Positions 22,030 to 33,089 of a stretch of 64,000 bases of DNA are shown here, piece after piece. A program made the position numbers and the translations under genes. Under the pieces are notes generated by a model. It was not told the origin of the DNA. It saw nothing but the letters and a program-made list of their open reading frames with translations, and made no database searches. Source of the DNA: Euborellia annulipes (Eukaryota; Arthropoda; Insecta; Dermaptera; Anisolabididae); the NCBI GenBank assembly GCA_023213315.1, contig JAKCPI010031637.1, forward strand, positions 62,001 through 126,000, in the 5' to 3' direction. Within the stretch, counting starts at the first letter, position 1. The number at the start of each line of letters is the position of its first letter.

Positions 22030-23238
22030 AGAAATTTACCAGTTATACCGGAAAGTCTTTAAATTTTCAAGAAAACCTATTTGATTCTACACATCTTACC
22101 CATCTTTTAAGCAATTCATGGATGCTCCCAAAGAAACTGTTTGTCCTTTGGCAAAACCATTCATTGAGACATTTTCTTCGAAATTGGCGATGTGCTGCTT
22201 TGAAAGCGCATGTCGGAAAGGGCAAGGTGTGCAGAAGAATTCTTTTAACGCTCCCTTTCAGTAGCGGTCCTACGGGGCTATAGCCCCCCTCCCCCCAGAA
22301 GACCTTAACTTACACTATTTATTTTGCGTTCTTAAAGAATTCAAATGTGTAAGAACTGTTTTTATACATTTTTAGCTCTCACTGTACGTAGTACTCAGGG
22401 GGAGAGAGCTTATGCAGAGACTCTGGTGTCTGTCTGTACGCATAAAAAGTACGGCTTGAACTAAAGGTCGTAGGTAAATAATAATTACATATACGTATTC
22501 AGCATAAAAAACTGATTCAGGGAAAAATGCGTTTTGGTCCTTAGCACTTTCAATTTTTGAGTTATTAATTCTTAAAGTTACGATTTCTCCCATAGAAAAT
22601 GTATAGAGAAATATTTATGTATTCTTTTCATTTGTGTATTCCATGAATGTAAATAAATCCTCAAGCAGGCACTTTTTTTCTTAAATATGGAGAAATAACC
22701 TCTATTAAAATGCTTAATGTCCAGAAAATTCACTGTGAGAGCGCCTCCTTTGAATTTACTAGCCTACTGTAAATTCTTTCCTACTTTTTTTTATTTATTC
22801 TGAATTGTTTTTTAAACTTCAAATTTCAAGCCCCTCCAAAAAAAAAAATTCCAGGACCGCGCCTGCTTCCTTTACTAGTTTTGCTGTTTGAGACGGTGCA
22901 TTGTTGTGCAATCAATTGATGTGGCAGTCATCTATCCATCTTTTAGTTTTTTCCCATTGCTCGTAATCGGCAGCTAATCATTTATTTGGATACATTTAAT
23001 GCTCTTGCCAATTGTTTTTGAGTTTGGTTCAGATCTTCGTCCAATAACGCCTTCAAACTTTTTCGGTCTTTGTCTTGCACATCAAAATCTCCACTTGTCG
23101 AAATCACGCCTCACAAGGTTTTATGGTTGGAGCATGGTCACCATAAGTTTCTACCAACAAACGATGACTTTCAGCGGCTTTTTTCTTTTGATTAAATGCG
23201 TGCCACGAATGCACTTTTTCAAGCACGAAACTCGACAT
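22030..23238 (-). pseudogene. mariner transposase pseudogene, interrupted by a hAT element
   Basis: Minus-strand translation in more than one frame gives a start MSSFVLEKVHSWHAFNQKKK and then AAESHRLLVETYGDHAPTI, the N-terminal helix-turn-helix region of mariner transposases. Further on, after an internal deletion, LHNNAPSQTAK corresponds to the family block HDNAPSHTA around the second catalytic Asp, here read as Asn. On the far side of the hAT element, HALSKQHIANFEENVSMNGFA matches the C-terminal region. Stops, frameshifts and loss of most of the catalytic core make it dead. No terminal inverted repeats were found. Confidence 0.8.
22259..22865. mobile_element. hAT-type nonautonomous element inserted in the mariner copy
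   Basis: About 607 bp between the 8-bp duplications CTCCCTTT (22,251-22,258) and CTTCCTTT (22,866-22,873, one mismatch). Left end CAGTAGCGGTCCT and right end (reverse complement) CAGGCGCGGTCCT are inverted repeats, followed by subterminal CCCCCCTCC/GGAGGGG. Removing it rejoins mariner sequence on both sides, which fixes the boundaries and the order of events. Confidence 0.8.
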
Positions 23239-23299
23239 GTTCAAAGTGGTATAAATCTATGAGTGTGTTTGTTTCGCTAAATATAAAATTTATGGTTTG

Positions 23300-24780
23300 A
23301 ATAAAATGACATTTGTGTCAAATAGCATCTTAGTATTGCGCAGTAGACGCTAGCGACGTCTTTCAGAAATGACTTTCTGGTACATCTGGTACATTCTCTG
23401 CCTCCTAAATTAGACCACACAAATTGTGCGTTTTATTAGGGTGGGAATTTGAACCTATAAGGAACTAAATAGGTACTATTTTAGTTTTGTTTTTAGCAGA
23501 CGTTTCTCTCTCTAATTTGAAGCATCCTCAGAAAATCTGTCCAAAAATGAATGAATATACAGTCAAAATCAAGATTCAGAAATTTTTCTCGCCCATAAAT
23601 AGCATATTTGATTAAATACATGTATGGTAATGAAATTTTAAGAATTTTACGATTTTTAGAAAAAAAAAAAACATTCAAATCCTTTATTTTTAGGCCTATT
23701 TGATTAAAATGTTTAATTAGAAGAAAGTTTATTTGAATAGACAATACCTAATAAAAAAAAAGCTCCATTAAATTAAAAGAATGCCTAGAGATTAGGATCT
23801 TCTCTATGGAAAGTTTCTAATCTGAGAGATGGAAGTAACAAGAAAAGCTCACCCTAATATAGTAGAAATAAATCAGGATTAAAAACTTTCTTAAAGAAAA
23901 TAAAAAGCAATTCAAAAAAATAAAAGAGAAATATTAATATGGACAGAAATTTGCCCGTCGTTTTATTGAGATTAAAATTTTTTTTAAAGGATTCTAGAGA
24001 GAAGAGCAACTTGCACAGATATCTTCGTGGTCAAGCAAAGCGAGCAAGTGTTGAGCCTTGGATGGGGAATTAAAAAATTTGCTATTGGCAAATGGAAAAG
24101 ATTATTTTTATGGTTAAATTAAATAGGAAAATATGGATTTCAAGTGCAATTAACAAAATCTTTACTAACACAAAATTTTATATTAAAAACATAAAATGAT
24201 ATATCAGGGAAAAGGAAGAAGCTCGCCATTTGGAGAGGAACTAGCCATGATTCCATGATTATCAGGAGGAAAAAAATATCAAATTATTATAATAATTATT
24301 TAATTATTTGATATAATTTCCTTTTCCTATTGATAAATTTAACAAAATTTTTAACATAAGATTGAAAAAAAAATTCTAAATTTATTATTTCTTGCTAGAG
24401 TTCTACGAGATCAGATTTATGGTCAAGTCTTTGGTGATTTTTGGTCCATCACGACTGGCAGGAGACGATTTCAGGATGCAAATGCAATGTGATGCTGTTA
24501 ATTTGCCAATTAATAACGAAATAATAAAATTTAGCCTTGTTTTTGAAACACCTTCTACCTCTTATGAAAAGTGTTCACAAATAAACCGAAAAAAGAATTC
24601 AAAATCCTTGTTTCTGGATTGGTTAAAAATATATAGGCTGGTGTGGTGACGTAAGAAAATAGAGCAATTTTTCATATCCCCTAAAGTAACATCAAAAATT
24701 GCTTTGTTGTGGTTGAGATGTGATTATTGTATAATGAAGGGATGGAGATATCAGCCAATTCGAGGTACAAGAAAACTCCC
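23300..24780. other. AT-rich intergenic DNA
   Basis: The first 100 bp may be mariner 5' untranslated sequence. Beyond that no gene or element end was recognised. Confidence 0.45.
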
Positions 24781-24880
24781 AGAATATGACGTTTTGACCT
24801 GAATTTGTTTGGCCATCTTCAGTTATTAGAAAAAAAAAGGGTTATTGAACCTCGAGCATTCCAATTTGGCTGTTAAGTAA
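24760..24880. repeat. degraded family-B ribozyme palindrome
   Basis: The left part holds a minus-strand motif (24,783-24,827: CTGAAGATGGCC...GGTCAAAACGTC, with CAAAAC for CGAAAC). The right part GAACCTCGAGCATTCCAATTTG is the outer arm of the family seen at 1,050-1,075, in the opposite orientation. The centre is deleted. Confidence 0.6.
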
Positions 24881-24889
24881 CATGAAGAT

Positions 24890-25440
24890 TTGAAGGCTAA
24901 GAAGATGGTTTTTAATCATGTCTTTCCCTTTAGTGGGAGAAATGGCACTAGAAACACTGACTTGTTCTAAATAAATTATTTAAAATTTAGGGGGGCCAAT
25001 TCAGGAAGGAGAAATTCGGCAAAAAAAATTCCTTTGCAATAAATAATTCTATAGCATCAAATCTCTCTCTTTCTCTTAAAAAAAAAAAAGGCTGGCATAT
25101 ATATAGATAGTAAATAATCTGTTATGATAAATATACAATACACACTGCGATTGTAAGCAGTGAGTGTAGAGTGTCAACCAGCTGTGCTTTGGTTAGATCT
25201 GCACAAAAAAATTGTTAGACAAAAAAAAAAAAACGAAAACCAAGGATATTTCTAAATAAATGATGATGTTTTTCTCGTCAAGAGGAAGGAGTAGAAGGAT
25301 TGTAGCAAAAAACAAAAAAAAAAGCTTGAAATTCCAAAGGAATTTCCAAACTGAGTGGCCTAAATAGTGCTATGATGAATTCAATTATTGGATTTATAAC
25401 TGGAGATGAGTTGAAAATGAAGAATCTACTTATTTATATT
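24890..25440. other. AT-rich intergenic DNA
   Basis: Only A/T runs and short repeats seen. Confidence 0.5.
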
Positions 25441-25445
25441 TTTTC

Positions 25446-25568
25446 TTTTATTAATATGCTGATGTTTCGATCTTGGAGAAGACAATTCTCAGAGGTAGTC
25501 TTACCACAGCCGATAGATTGCTGAGGATTGCCTTCTCCAAGACCGAAACATCAGCATATTAATAAAAG
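25446..25568. repeat. palindrome with two hammerhead-like motifs
   Basis: Arms 25,446-25,492 and 25,521-25,568 (TTTTATTAATATGCTGATGTTTCG / CGAAACATCAGCATATTAATAAAA). Each carries CTGAG(A/G)AATTG or GATTG, a CTTCTCCAAGA middle and CGAAACATC. ACAU replaces the ACGU of the other families. Confidence 0.65.
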
Positions 25569-25640
25569 AGACTAAATATCAAGGAAAGGTTGCAGGAGGA
25601 GAGACTGGCAGCCAAATTCTTTTCTTTAAATATTTTATTG

Positions 25641-25680
25641 GGCCGACGTTTCGGTCTCGAAAGAGGCCATCTTCAGGGCC
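25641..25680 (-). ncRNA. hammerhead-ribozyme-like motif
   Basis: Minus strand: stem I GGCC (25,677-25,680) with GGCC (25,641-25,644), CTGAAGA, extra U, stem II GGCCTC/GAGACC with one mismatch, GAAAC, GTC. A partial plus copy lies at 25,751-25,772 (GAGACCAAAACGTCGGCC), so this too was a palindrome. Confidence 0.7.
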
Positions 25681-25799
25681 TGATAAGTGTCAAGGAAATA
25701 TATATAATTTGCATTGGGCAGCTATGTATAATGATGCTCATCAAGTGAGAGTCTATTGAGACCAAAACGTCGGCCACCTCTTCTTAATACAACTCAACA

Positions 25800-26700
25800 G
25801 CCACAACTACAATACTAAATAGACTATAGCTTTTCTTTTTCTTAATTGTCATTTTAATAGATCGTTGCTGTAAATAAATTAATATAAGATTGTTTTTATG
25901 CAAATATTGGACAATAATCTTTTTTTTATTTGCCCTTTTAGCCAAAGCTAGATGGTTAATAAATTTTTACAAAAATCATGATTATTAAGACATATAAACA
26001 AATATAATAAATATATTTATTAAAGAGCATCTTAAAAAAAGCAAACGTGTGGGGTCGTAGGACCCCCGGCACCAACGAAGTTCCTCACGCCTTTTGAGTT
26101 TTTCTCTATTTTATTAGAAATTCTTATAAAAACAAAATTTTTAATTAATATCCAATAAAACATATCGCAACTATGTTGATTTTTTTACTCAAATTGAAAA
26201 TCGACATTTTTGTCCTTATTTTATTTAAATTGTATTTATTAATTAAAATGATATGGGTTTCGGCCGGCCTAACGCCTGGCCATCGTATAGGCCTAGTTCT
26301 TTGGTGAACCTTCGTCTGATATCTCAAACTTTTGCAAGAAGATGTGTTCGTTCACGAGAATTCATATATCTATGTATTTTATTTTTTTTAGGGGGTTTTG
26401 GTTGGCTTTTAAAGATTCCTTTGTTCATCCCTGCCTCAGACGACCATGGGTGTGGAGTCAGATGGCTCAAATCTCTCAAAAAAAAATCGCATTTCCCTCA
26501 TAAAAAAGTTTATAATCCGGCACACTCCCTCAAAATGAAAAGAAATTAAATAAGTAACAATTCTCGAAAAGGCTCAATTAAAAAGGTCAATACAAAAATT
26601 AGTTTGTTAAGATTTATCAAATTTTATTTATTAGCGTAACAAACGCGAAAAAAAAAATGTAATGAATTTGATCATTTTAGTAAATTGACGTGAATTGAAC
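25800..26700. other. AT-rich intergenic DNA
   Basis: A short GC-rich patch at 26,050-26,080 and 26,265-26,310; otherwise A+T-rich. No gene recognised. Confidence 0.45.
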
Positions 26701-26709
26701 AATTTTATT

Positions 26710-27150
26710 TAGAATGTTTGCAAAAGTGGGTGGTAGTAGTGTATCTACGGTCGCCAAATCAAAAGAAGGACGGTGTGTGTGGTTGTTTCCGTATTTGGCC
26801 GTGTGCGCGCTGCTGTCGCCGGCAAGCCAAGTGAGGCCGTTTGCTTTTTATGAATGGGACCGAAGAGAAAGAGAGAGAGAGAGAGAGAGAGCCAAGGCGA
26901 CAGAGATACTTGAATGAACAACGAGCAAAAGCAAAGGCAAGGCAAGGCAAGCAGAGCGAGCAAGCCTATGTTGGCTAGCACAAGAGGGAAGGAGTACGAA
27001 CATAATCGAACATAACCGAACATGACCGAATGAAGGCGAGCAAGCACGCTGGCAGCCCAGCCCAAGCCTAACAGCAACAGCAACCAGCAAGCAGCAAGCA
27101 AGCAAGCAAGCCTGCCTGCCGGCCGAACGGCGAACGCCGAGGCCGAACCA
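26710..27150. promoter_or_regulatory. CG-rich island with GA repeat: candidate promoter or 5' exon region
   Basis: About 440 bp at roughly 50 percent G+C with many CpGs, in strong contrast to the flanks. It contains a GA tract (26,868-26,891), short AAGCA/GGCAA repeats and a CCTGCCTGCCGGCCG cluster. GA tracts of this length bind GAGA-type factors in arthropod promoters. Frames through it are low-complexity and overlap on both strands, so I do not call a protein. Direction cannot be decided. Confidence 0.35.
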
Positions 27151-27657
27151 CTTTATAGACTAATCGAAAAACATCTCGACTCGGAAAATCACATAACGTT
27201 CTTCAAAATAATAATAAATAAATAAATAACTACATTAAAAAAAAAATATTCATTCAACTTTTATAATAAACTAAAAGTAAAATTACTAAACGCTCTTTAA
27301 TTGGCATTCCCTCTATCTGTATCCATTTACTGGGGAGGGATTCTCACAATTTGAAACCCTGATGGAGATATTAATCGAAATCTGCACTTAATAATTTTAT
27401 TATATAAATACAATTTGAATATATTTTATCGCTGAGGACGGGAAGCAAACCGTAGACCCTTGGAATGTGATGTGCTCTAGAGTACTCTAAAAGAAAGGGG
27501 CCCAATTTCAATTTTAAAATTTTATCCTACCTTTCTTTTCTCATCTCATGTTACTACTTGATTCTTATTTATTTAAATTTTTCAACAAATTACAGAAAAA
27601 AAAAATTCATCAATTATGATTAAAAAAAAAAAAAATTACTATTTTTGAAATGCCATC
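27150..27657. other. AT-rich DNA with a tRNA-like scrap
   Basis: At 27,432-27,490 the minus strand reads AGGGTCTACGGTTTGCTTCC, which looks like a decayed tRNA-derived head. Nothing else recognised. Confidence 0.35.
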
Positions 27658-27665
27658 AATAAAAG

Positions 27666-28036
27666 AGGCGGGAACTGGGGGGGGCAAGGGACATTGCCCC
27701 CCGGCATTATAGGGGGGCAGAGGGGGGCAAAATTTCTTCTTTTATTTCATTTATTTTTAAAAATGATATATTTTTACTTTTGAAAATAAAATCTCCTAAA
27801 TTAAAAAAATTAAAAGAGCAAGAAATTATTTTTTCCAAATTTTTCAAAAATTTTTGATAAAATCACTAGCAAATTTTTTAAAATTTTAATTTTATTAAAA
27901 TTGTGATTTTATTTAAAATTTTTAAAGTTTTATAGTAGATTTGTTTTTGTTTTATACTATTTGAACATATTAAATTATTTTAATTTTCTAAAAAAAATTT
28001 TTGCCCCCCCTGATTCAAATTCGTTCGGCGCCCCTG
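27666..28036. mobile_element. hAT-type MITE with perfect 8-bp target duplication
   Basis: Flanked by AATAAAAG on both sides (27,658-27,665 and 28,037-28,044). Ends are AGGCGGGAACTGG and, reverse-complemented, CAGGGGCGCCGAAC; the first base on the left may be lost. G runs at the left and C runs at the right form the subterminal inverted part. The interior is A+T-rich with no coding sequence. Confidence 0.8.
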
Positions 28037-28044
28037 AATAAAAG

Positions 28045-28438
28045 TAACACATCTCATCCACCCACTTCAAAATAATATTTTAAAAATGTTTTACAATAAT
28101 ATAAAGACCTTGAGGAAGTTGCAATTTATGTAACAAAAAGTTATCTGATAACCTTTTTTCCTGAATTGGTGAATATTTTAAATTTATCCTTATACAAATA
28201 TTCAAAAGCAACAAAATCTATTGTACAAAAATTGATTGACTTTGTAAGGTTAACGATGGCAGGAGAAAAAAAGTATTTCCTATTATAGGCTTAGTATCTA
28301 GCTGCATCCTCCATTAACTCTACCCCATTTATAAATTGAATTATCCAAAATAGTTGATTTTAAATCTTTTATTTCAAAAACACTTAATAAACAATTAAAT
28401 ATATCCTGTGGTAGGTGTGCTAGGAGTCAGGGGTAAAG
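28045..28438. other. AT-rich intergenic DNA
   Basis: Nothing recognised. Confidence 0.5.
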
Positions 28439-28439
28439 C

Positions 28440-28545
28440 AAATTCGTCTCTTACGACAAAATTTCAATTGAATTGGCTACCAATCAATTGAAATAAATAG
28501 GGACGGGGTCTAAATGGCCTCGTATGCTGACCTTAAACCAATTTT
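28440..28545 (+). repeat. SINE family 1 fragment (body without head)
   Basis: ATTCGTCTCTTACGACAAAA, AATTGGCTACCAATCAATTG, AAATAGGGACGGGGTCTAAA and ATGGCCTCGTATGC follow the order of the 4.5-kb SINE on the opposite strand. The tRNA-like head is mutated. Confidence 0.65.
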
Positions 28546-29590
28546 TAAAAAATACATAGGCTTTATTAAAAGTAAGAGTAAAAAGACAGAGAGGGTTGTA
28601 CAAAACCCTATAATACTAAACTTCGCCTCCCCCTTTTATAGTTTAAAAATAAGAGGAATTTACAAAAAAGAGAATCTGAATAAAATTCCTTTTCAAATCT
28701 CTTCTGATTCTCTTTTGGGAACAAATTTTTATTTCTCCAAAATCAAACTCAAACAAAGCGATATAGTGAGATGAAATAAAATTTAAGATTACCCTAATCG
28801 TATCGTCTATGGTCCTTAGGATAATAATCCTTATCACTGAAGATGTTTTGACAGTAACACTTAAATCCTAATGAATTCGAATTATAATTTAATAAACGGA
28901 TATGACTAATATAACAGAATCAATGATTTTTGACAAAAATCTAAAAAATTTTTCCATTAAAAGTATAAAGTGAATTATTATTAAAAATTAAACGAATCAA
29001 CAAAGTTTAAGTTGATATAATTAAGTAAAGTATTTAAAGTTTAAGTTTTCATTGAACGATTGTGTTTGGGGGTGACATACGTATTTTTCAAATTCATTAT
29101 TTTTTAGGATATTTGAAATTAACTTTTGTCAATTGGAACGGGAACCGAACCTATGACCCCACCTGAGGTGAAGTGAGTACTCTACACCTCTGTGCTCACT
29201 ATCGATATTCTCTATTAATAGCCTATTAATTATTATTTTTTTATGTGTGATATAATAATGTGTGATTTGTAATTGAACAGAAAAAAAAGTATTTATTTAT
29301 TTCTAAGTGTTATCTAATATTATAAAAAAAAAAAAATAATAATATAATCTGATAAAAAATAATGAATTCTATTTCCATAATAATAAATAAAAATATTAAT
29401 ATCTTGTTACATACAATTTATAAATAGATTTGGTTTAGACGAAATTTAATTCATTAAATTTGGATGTTACTTTATCAATTGATAAAGGAAAAGGTGAATT
29501 AAAAATTATATTCATTCATTCAGTTTTAATTTTTGTCTCTTTTTTTTTTAATTCATAATAAGAATGTAATAATAATTTTCAAGGGAAAAA
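28546..29590. other. AT-rich DNA with a tRNA-like SINE head
   Basis: At 29,135-29,205 the minus strand reads GAGGTGTAGAGTACTCACTT and GGTTCGGTTCCCGTTCC, a tRNA-like A/B-box pair about 40 bp apart. No acceptor stem closes, so it is probably a SINE relic. Remaining sequence is A+T-rich. Confidence 0.4.
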
Positions 29591-29599
29591 TAATGAATG

Positions 29600-29940
29600 G
29601 GAATTAGTTAAGCGCAACACACACGCGCATATATGTATATTAAAAATATGTATGTGTGTGCTCGAGAGAGAGAGAGAGAGAGAGAGGGGAGAGGGAGAGA
29701 GAGAGGAATATTTGTCAGGTTGTGTTGGCCGTGGAGGAGGGGGAGGATCTATTTGCTGCTGCTGTTGGTCTCCTTCGCAGCGCACACGCACACCAGCAGG
29801 CGCATTTATTCACAGACAGGAGAGATCCACGCACACTCGAGCAGACATCCGAACGGATGCTTCAACCTCGTCTGACTTTATCAACTATCCTAAAAACATC
29901 GGCCGCCCGCACTCACTAAATGAACCATCCATCTAACCAT
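29600..29940. promoter_or_regulatory. CG-rich island with long GA tract: candidate promoter or 5' exon region
   Basis: GA/GGA tract at 29,663-29,706, then G+C-rich sequence with CACGCACACC and CGGCCGCCCGC. Overlapping frames on both strands are all repeat-driven. The pattern matches the islands at 26.7 and 40 kb. Confidence 0.3.
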
Positions 29941-30021
29941 TCTCAAACCACATCACAATATATATACTAATATATATATATATATATTTACAAAAAATTA
30001 AAATAATACTGTACTCTAGAA

Positions 30022-31002
30022 CAGAGTTTCCCAACCTTTTGAAGTTCACAACCCCATTTTGGGAATAACATTAAAGGGCGCCTTTCCTTGAATTAAAAAA
30101 AAAAAAATTAAGTTTTATATGTTAAAAAAAAATCTGGTGTGACTGTCGCACAGCACACAACTTTCTCTTACCTTCGGTAATCGAAAGTTGTGTTCTGTGA
30201 TTGTCACACCAGATTTTTTGTGTCGACATATATTTAGTTTCCGCCAATATATTAGAATTTAAGATGTCAAATTTATAAACATGGGAAAATATTTATATTT
30301 TGTTACCATGGCAACCATTTCTCCTATCTTTCCTATGAAGCACAAGAGTAAAGTGTGCTTCCAACAATTTTGAGAGCAAAACGAGAATATACATTTGAAA
30401 GAGCATCTAAAAAATAATTGATTTTTGAATTTTAATCAAAATCGTTAGAGCGAATTTTGAGAAAATCGAAAAAAACTGAAAAAGTACATCAGTAAAGTAC
30501 TAGTACTCTGGCCGATTTTGATTAAAAGCTTATTTTCTCGGTCCCGGGGGGTGTTTAACTTAAATATAAAATTTCAGCCTCATAGCTAAATTCCTTCATG
30601 CTTAAAATTGAACACACACAGACAGACAGACCATGTCGCGAAAACCACTTTTTTGGATTCAGGGGACCTCAAAACGTGAAGATCCATCAAAATCTCGACA
30701 TCGAATTTTTGACATGAATCCAATACTTTCTCTCTATATTACTCTCTATATTACATATATACATAGGTAAGAGAAAGTAATATTATACCATAACATAATA
30801 TAGTCTATATATTAATCACAGCCACTTCCACACTCGAAAAATATAATATAGGGAACTTTACTACAGTCCCTGAGTGAAAATACATCAAGAGTTTTGTTAG
30901 CTTAGATATAAGGTAATTTTTTTTTTTTTATCTCAATATCTCGCGGCACCCCTTAGCCAATTACGCGGCACTTTTGGGTGCCGGGGGACACCGGCACCAC
31001 TG
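30022..31002. mobile_element. hAT-type element with perfect 8-bp target duplication, host of a snapback insertion
   Basis: Flanking duplications CTCTAGAA at 30,014-30,021 and 31,003-31,010 are identical. The left end CAGAGTTTCCCAACCTTTTG and the right end (reverse complement) CAGTGGTGCCGGTGTCC are hAT-like. With the snapback copy 30,133-30,779 removed, the hAT element is about 330 bp with no coding region. The GCGGCACCCC/GGGCGCC subterminal motif is shared by the two ends. Confidence 0.8.
30133..30779 (+). mobile_element. snapback element copy 7, full length, nested in a hAT element
   Basis: Complete copy from TCTGGTGTGAC to AGGTAAGAGAAAGTA. Because the surrounding hAT element is independently bounded, this copy shows that the snapback unit moves as a discrete segment of about 650 bp. 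Left flank GTTAAAAAAAA, right flank ATATTATACC. No long target duplication is evident. Confidence 0.9.
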
Positions 31003-31187
31003 CTCTAGAAGGAGATTGGGGGAAAACATAATTTATAAAAAAAAATAAGATAAATAATTGCAAAATTCTCAAATAAAGGATTTCTCTATTTAATTTGAAA
31101 GAGTTCATCTCTTTCTATATACAGTCATAAGGAATTTTGTTTGAAAATTATTTTATCTCTGGACTATGGATTTCGGTACCAAGCATA

Positions 31188-31394
31188 GTGAGGGACAATA
31201 TTAAGTCCCACCCATGAGTTTTCTACTTGTGATTATTTCATTGTTTTTTAAAAGAAAATTAAAATCTTTATTGGAAATTTTCTAGGTTTGAACCATGAAA
31301 GTTTCCATTAAAAAATATATAATATTTTTTTTAAAACAATGAAATAATCACAAGTAGAAAAGGCATGGGTGGAACTTAATATTGTCCCTCACTG
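31188..31394. mobile_element. TA-flanked palindromic MITE (Tc1/mariner/pogo-like)
   Basis: Inverted repeats of about 60 bp (GTGAGGGACAATATTAAGTC... at 31,188 and ...ACTTAATATTGTCCCTCACTG at 31,394) flanked by TA. It interrupts a hammerhead-like motif exactly at TA in the stem II loop. A lone end of the same family is at 52,189-52,212 and a related longer palindrome at 34,846-35,128. Confidence 0.65.
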
Positions 31395-31653
31395 TACCAT
31401 CATCAGGCTCGCTAAAAATAAGAAAAAAATCAGTTACATTGTGATATTTTTACAATTTTTATATGATGTATAATTCTATCATGTAGGTTTATATACAAAA
31501 ATGTGTTTTACATAAACATAATAAAAACATGTTAGAATTATACATTATATGAAAATTGTAAAAATATCACAAATATAACTGATTTTTTTAGGATAGGTGA
31601 AAAGGAGAAGAAATCCCGCAGCTAGTTGTAATTCATTATTTTATTCCCACTAC

Positions 31654-31691
31654 GTTGACGTTTCGATCCCGGTTGGGATCATCCTCAGAAC
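31654..31691 (-). ncRNA. hammerhead-ribozyme-like motif with six-pair stem II
   Basis: Minus strand: stem I GTT/AAC (31,654-31,656 and 31,689-31,691), CTGAGGA, extra U, stem II GATCCC/GGGATC with a four-base loop AACC, GAAAC, GTC. Stem II is the longest perfect one in the window. Confidence 0.7.
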
Positions 31692-31799
31692 TAATGTGTA
31701 CATAACAAGAGAAGAAATTTTTTACATTTTGGTGATTGTACCGAAATCGATAGTCCAGAGATTAAATATTTTTCAAACAAAATTCGTTATTACTGTTTA

Positions 31800-33015
31800 T
31801 CCTTTCCTTAATCATTTGGTCAATTAATCCGTCAGTAAGTATTCATTGTAAATGGTATTTTATTTAAATTATATGTATATTTTTTGGTATAATGGTCTCG
31901 ACAAAAAGCATAAACAAAAAAAATAATACAAAATTTTTTATCGTTTATTATTAATAAATAAATTGTGTCCATAGCGAAATAGGGGAGAAAAAACAAGTTG
32001 GGAATTATGTTATCTAGTAATATGTACCGATATATAATATTAATGTAATAATAATATCATTTCCTTGGTAGCAAAACTAGGCAACTTGAATTTTTTTTAG
32101 GTTTGAGTTATTCTTTCCTATTATTCCCTGGACAGATGAAGTTTTGAATTTCCATTTTTTTAAAATGATTATCTATTTTGAAATTCTATTGAATGAATTT
32201 TTAAGCAAAATTAAAAACAAAAATAATTATTTAAAAAAAAAAAGCTCAACACACTCAACCAGATACATTGGGGGATAGTAGATTACAAAATATCCTAGCC
32301 AATCAACTTGCTCAAATTAGGATACTCAAAAGTATGTTCTCTAGTTAAAGTATTGGGTAGAGCAATCCATGTAGTTTTTAAAGTAGATATCTCAGAACCT
32401 AAAAATTCAAGTAGACTAGTTGGAGTACTAAGATGCAAATATTATTAAAAAACGTAGAGACCGAATCGAATCATAAAGTAGTGCTCATTTGTCAAAAAAT
32501 GTCAAATTTGGTGTGATTGCAACACATGTAGGGCTTTTTCATATTTTATTTTATCCAATTGCCTTTGGCTATAAGGGATACATAACAAAACAATAATAAA
32601 TTTCATATATTGTGTTTGTTGATTAGAATTTGTGCAAATGTCTCTCTCTCCAGGCCTCAGGGAAATTTTTTTTTATTAAAAATATCAAGAAAATATTCTA
32701 GAAAAAAAAAAAACTAAAACCGTTAAATTCAAAGAAATTAGTGTAAAAGAATTTTATTTATTTCACTAAAAAGAATTTTAAGAATGTGAAAAAAAAAAAA
32801 ATTTAATTCACATAGGCATCATTTAATGAAATTTGTTGATTGATTTACATCTTCCTTTGAGAAATTAAATAAGAAACACGAGTTTTGGTGTAAATATGAA
32901 TTAAAATTTTATTTTTATTAAAAATTAATAGATTTAGACACACTTTACTATTATAAATAATTTCCTGTTTGATTTTAAATTTTACCTCTTGGGTTCTGAA
33001 TACAATCAGAAACTA
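31800..33015. other. AT-rich intergenic DNA
   Basis: Only A/T-rich sequence with short CT repeats near 32,640. No gene recognised. Confidence 0.5.
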
Positions 33016-33021
33016 AATAGA

Positions 33022-33086
33022 TCTGGTGTGACTGATCACACACAACAGAAAATTGAAAGTTGCGTGCTGTGTATCAGTCACACCAA
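33022..33086 (+). repeat. snapback head hairpin, degraded and solitary
   Basis: ATCTGGTGTGACTGATCACA...GTATCAGTCACACCAAT keeps the arms with compensating GATCAC/GTATCAG changes; the middle is shortened. No body follows. Confidence 0.7.
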
Positions 33087-33089
33087 TTG

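Larger units (their letters stand above)
31131..31790. repeat. palindromic ribozyme-type element with two nested insertions
   Basis: Outer arms AATTTTGTTTGAAAATTATT...CTCTGGACTAT..GATTTCGGTACC (31,132-31,180) and their mirror (31,738-31,790). Inner arms AAAAAATCAGTTACATTGTG / CACAAATATAACTGATTTTTT (31,424-31,590). The motif CTGATGATGGTA...GGTACCGAAATCC was split by a TA-flanked MITE (31,188-31,394). A second ribozyme-bearing fragment (31,600-31,710) lies in the right arm. Confidence 0.6.

Noticed and set aside
26745..27105. Overlapping minus-strand reading frames of 85-118 codons
   Set aside because: They run across GA and AAGCA repeats, are open in several frames at once and give Leu/Ser low-complexity peptides. 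No family match or splice context.
28838..28858. CACTGAAGATGTTTTGACAG as a ribozyme motif
   Set aside because: The 5' core is present but GAAAC is lacking downstream.
29135..29205. tRNA genes at 5.4, 27.4, 29.1 and 48.2 kb
   Set aside because: A- and B-box-like stretches exist but no acceptor or anticodon stems close. Called SINE heads or relics.
29579..29936. Four overlapping frames on both strands around 29.6-29.9 kb
   Set aside because: All are driven by the GA tract and CG-rich island. Equally long frames in every phase show composition, not coding selection.
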